DNA of 15,750 nt from NCBI GenBank assembly GCA_046484125.1, contig JAWOBX010000065.1:1-15750 (forward strand). Reading direction: 5' to 3'. Below the pieces are notes generated by a model. That model was not told the origin of the DNA and did not search any database. It saw only the letters and a list, made by a program, of their open reading frames with translations. Shown here one piece after another: positions 14,088-15,750 of this stretch; positions within the stretch are counted from its first letter, which is position 1; the number at the start of each line of letters is the position of its first letter. The position numbers and the translations under genes were made by a program. This DNA comes from JBGLNL01 sp046484125 (GTDB taxonomy: Bacteria; Chloroflexota; Dehalococcoidia; SZUA-161; SpSt-899).

Positions 14088-15020
14088 TCAAAGATTTGCG
14101 GCGCCGATAAGTTCGGTTATTCCTGATACCCTCTCTTTTTCCAGAAATTCATAAATCCCATCGACGATTTTCAGCATGGTACCAGGGTCATTAAAAGTGG
14201 CTGTGCCCACTTCGATAGCGCTGGCACCGGCCATTATGAACTCCAGAGCGTCCCGGGCCGTTGTTATTCCTCCGCAGCCTATTACGGGAACATCAACCGC
14301 GCCAGCCACGGTGAATACCAGGTAGAGTGCCTGTGGCTTGATCGCGGGCCCTGATAATCCACCGACGGTATTACCAAGCACAGGGTGCCTTCCGGCTGTG
14401 TCGATAGCCATGCCTTTAAATGTATTGGCGACTGTGATACAATCGGCCCCCGCATCTGCCGCCGCCCGGGCTGTTTCGGTAATATCAGTTACATTTGGCG
14501 TGAGTTTGGCTATGAGAGGAAGGTTAGTCTCTTTTCTCATAGAAGATATTACTTGTGACGTACCTTTGGAGCTGGTACCGAAATCGATACCGCCTTCCGT
14601 CAGGTTGGGACAACTGATGTTCACTTCCAGGCCGGCAACTCCCTCAACCCCATCAAGTGCAGAAGCCATTTGAGTATACTCATCGACCGTTTCTCCAGCC
14701 ACATTAACTACAACAGGCACCTGCCATTGAGACCACATCCGGGCTTTTTCCCGGATAACGGCCTCCACACCGATATTCTCCAGCCCGATGGAATTAAGTA
14801 ATCCGGACGCGGTTTCCACCAGACGTGGGGAAGGATTCCCCTCTCGAGGTTCAAGGGTGGTTCCCTTGCAGATAATCGCTCCCAGTCGCTGGATATCAAT
14901 GACATCGGCGTATTCTGTGCCATAACCGAATGTGCCTGAGGCGGCAATTACCGGATTGGACAGGGTTAAATCCCTTCCTCTATTCTTGACAAGTTGTACT
15001 GAGAGCTTTGACCGGGTCAC
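14088..15020 (-). CDS. pyrD: Dihydroorotate dehydrogenase, class 1B-type catalytic subunit
   Basis: This 310-aa FMN enzyme oxidises dihydroorotate to orotate in pyrimidine synthesis. Class 1 features are clear: NPVIAASGTFGYGTEY (22-37), ICKGTTLEPREGNPSPRLVE (50-69), LLNSIGLENIG, and the catalytic cysteine C137 in NISCPNL with TEGGIDFG following, typical of class 1B. VIGCGGI and GASAIEVGTATF bind the FMN phosphate. Class 1B enzymes usually need PyrK to pass electrons to NAD, but no pyrK is in view. The GTG start overlaps the flavoprotein stop by four bases (GTGA), with AAAGGA upstream. An earlier start is not possible without deeper overlap. Confidence 0.95.
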   Translation of the reverse strand: MTRSKLSVQLVKNRGRDLTLSNPVIAASGTFGYGTEYADVIDIQRLGAIICKGTTLEPREGNPSPRLVETASGLLNSIGLENIGVEAVIREKARMWSQWQVPVVVNVAGETVDEYTQMASALDGVEGVAGLEVNISCPNLTEGGIDFGTSSKGTSQVISSMRKETNLPLIAKLTPNVTDITETARAAADAGADCITVANTFKGMAIDTAGRHPVLGNTVGGLSGPAIKPQALYLVFTVAGAVDVPVIGCGGITTARDALEFIMAGASAIEVGTATFNDPGTMLKIVDGIYEFLEKERVSGITELIGAANL

Positions 15021-15568
15021 TTATCATTCCTTTTGATTGCCCTGACCATGGCCCTGCCCGCAGCTTTTGCCTGGCCCATAGCTTCTTTATCATCTCGAAT
15101 TCCGGCTTCCGCGCCGGCGTATCCTATTACTCCTCCGCCGACGGTCATACGCATAAGCGTGAAGTAGTCTGTCAGGAAGCTGTACGCGTTTCCGCAACCT
15201 GCCCTTCGCGCCACCACCGCGATGCCGCCAACTTTACCTCGCAGCTTTCTATGCCACATCAGGGGATAGGTACGATCTAACAGCACTTTCACCTGGCCAC
15301 TTACATTCCAGAAGTATACCGGCGTGCCGATGAATATCGCGTCAGCCTCGATCAGCTTCGAGTACACGAGATCCATATCATCGCTTGTGGAGCATTCACC
15401 GCTGTCGAGGCAGAAAGCGCATCCATCGCATGGGGCGATTTCCTTTCTGGTGATATCCAGGACCTCCGTTTCAGCACCCGCCTCTCCGGCTCCTTCCATT
15501 GCCTCATCCATCAGTATCCGGGTATTGGAGTTTTCTCTGGGACTGCCGGCTATTCCGAGAACCTTCAT
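15017..15568 (-). CDS. Iron-sulfur flavoprotein / NADPH-dependent FMN reductase family
   Basis: This 183-aa flavodoxin-like protein has the FMN phosphate loop GSPRENSNT (8-16) and GTPVYFWNVSGQVKVLLDRT (81-100). The compact cysteine motif CDGCAFCLDSGEC (C47, C50, C53, C59; C-x2-C-x2-C-x5-C) matches that of Isf proteins, which bind a 4Fe-4S cluster and carry electrons in anaerobes. The start MKVLGIAGSP was chosen for family fit; a longer frame exists. Its ATG overlaps the stop of the TIM-barrel gene by four bases (ATGA). The tight link with pyrD raises the idea of an electron acceptor for it, but this is inference. Confidence 0.88.
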   Translation of the reverse strand: MKVLGIAGSPRENSNTRILMDEAMEGAGEAGAETEVLDITRKEIAPCDGCAFCLDSGECSTSDDMDLVYSKLIEADAIFIGTPVYFWNVSGQVKVLLDRTYPLMWHRKLRGKVGGIAVVARRAGCGNAYSFLTDYFTLMRMTVGGGVIGYAGAEAGIRDDKEAMGQAKAAGRAMVRAIKRNDK

Positions 15569-15750
15569 CCTGATGTCCTGTAAACGCCCTGCAGAAGAAG
15601 CGCGTCCTTTTCCAGGTTGGGGCTCTCGCAAATGGCTACACCCTTCACATTATGGTCCTTAAGCGCCTGGATAAGGTCCGCGTAACGGAAGTCCGACTCC
15701 TCCATGTTGAGGTGCTTGCGTTCGCCTTTCTTACCATAGCTGATGCCCGA
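15565..15750 (-). CDS. Endonuclease IV-like TIM-barrel protein, C-terminal fragment (cut by window edge)
   Basis: Reading the minus strand from base 15750 gives 61 residues to a TGA (15565-15567), including SGISYGKKGERKHLNMEESD, FRYADLIQALKDHNVKG and VAICESPNLEKDALLLQ. These match the C-terminus of archaeal-type Nfo proteins (FSGIEYGKKGEKKHLN; ICESPNLE-DALLLQ). E42 (ICESP) is the likely metal ligand corresponding to the last glutamate of endonuclease IV. Such proteins nick DNA at abasic sites, but relatives are sugar isomerases. It is the first gene seen in the leftward operon, and its N-terminus lies outside the window. Confidence 0.82.
   Translation of the reverse strand, partial: SGISYGKKGERKHLNMEESDFRYADLIQALKDHNVKGVAICESPNLEKDALLLQGVYRTSG

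Overview
The window reads as a stretch of ordinary bacterial chromosome with about 50-55% G+C. Most start codons sit behind AGGAGG-like ribosome binding sites, and gene pairs often overlap by 4 bases. A B12-dependent class II ribonucleotide reductase under NrdR, CaiB/BaiF CoA-transferases, MaoC, SnoaL and lipocalin-like proteins, divergent RuvA and adenine deaminase-like proteins, and a long-form HPF together suggest an uncultured Chloroflexota (Dehalococcoidia-like) or similar deep-branching bacterium. This taxonomic guess is inference from gene content and protein style, with no marker gene to fix it.

Layout, plus strand. Positions 1-1653 hold the tail of one family III CoA-transferase and a complete second one. 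Positions 1790-4984 are an nrdR-nrdJ operon whose promoter carries two NrdR boxes, so dNTP synthesis appears to be autoregulated. Positions 4985-7222 are the least ordinary part. They hold a HemG/flavodoxin-like protein, an orphan PAAR-like DUF4280 protein, two tiny translationally coupled ORFs (57 and 69 aa) bracketed by near-identical palindromic repeats, and a small zinc-ribbon-like protein. Positions 7247-8586 carry a SnoaL/NTF2-like protein, a frameshifted lipocalin-like gene and a MaoC-like hydratase. Positions 8645-10863 are ruvC-ruvA-ruvB (Holliday junction processing), followed by an adenine deaminase-like amidohydrolase (10943-12721).

Layout, minus strand. After a GC-rich hairpin between convergent genes, a compact operon is read leftward: an endonuclease IV-like TIM-barrel protein (partial at the window edge), an iron-sulfur flavoprotein, pyrD, comF and hpf. 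Every junction is an overlap, an abutment or an 11-base gap, so these five are probably one transcript linking DNA repair, redox, pyrimidine synthesis and ribosome hibernation.

No rRNA, tRNA, CRISPR array, transposase, integrase or phage gene was seen. I found no convincing large new system. The points most worth following are the repeat-flanked two-ORF cassette, the tandem NrdR boxes, the adenine deaminase-like protein with altered motifs, and the orphan PAAR-like gene.
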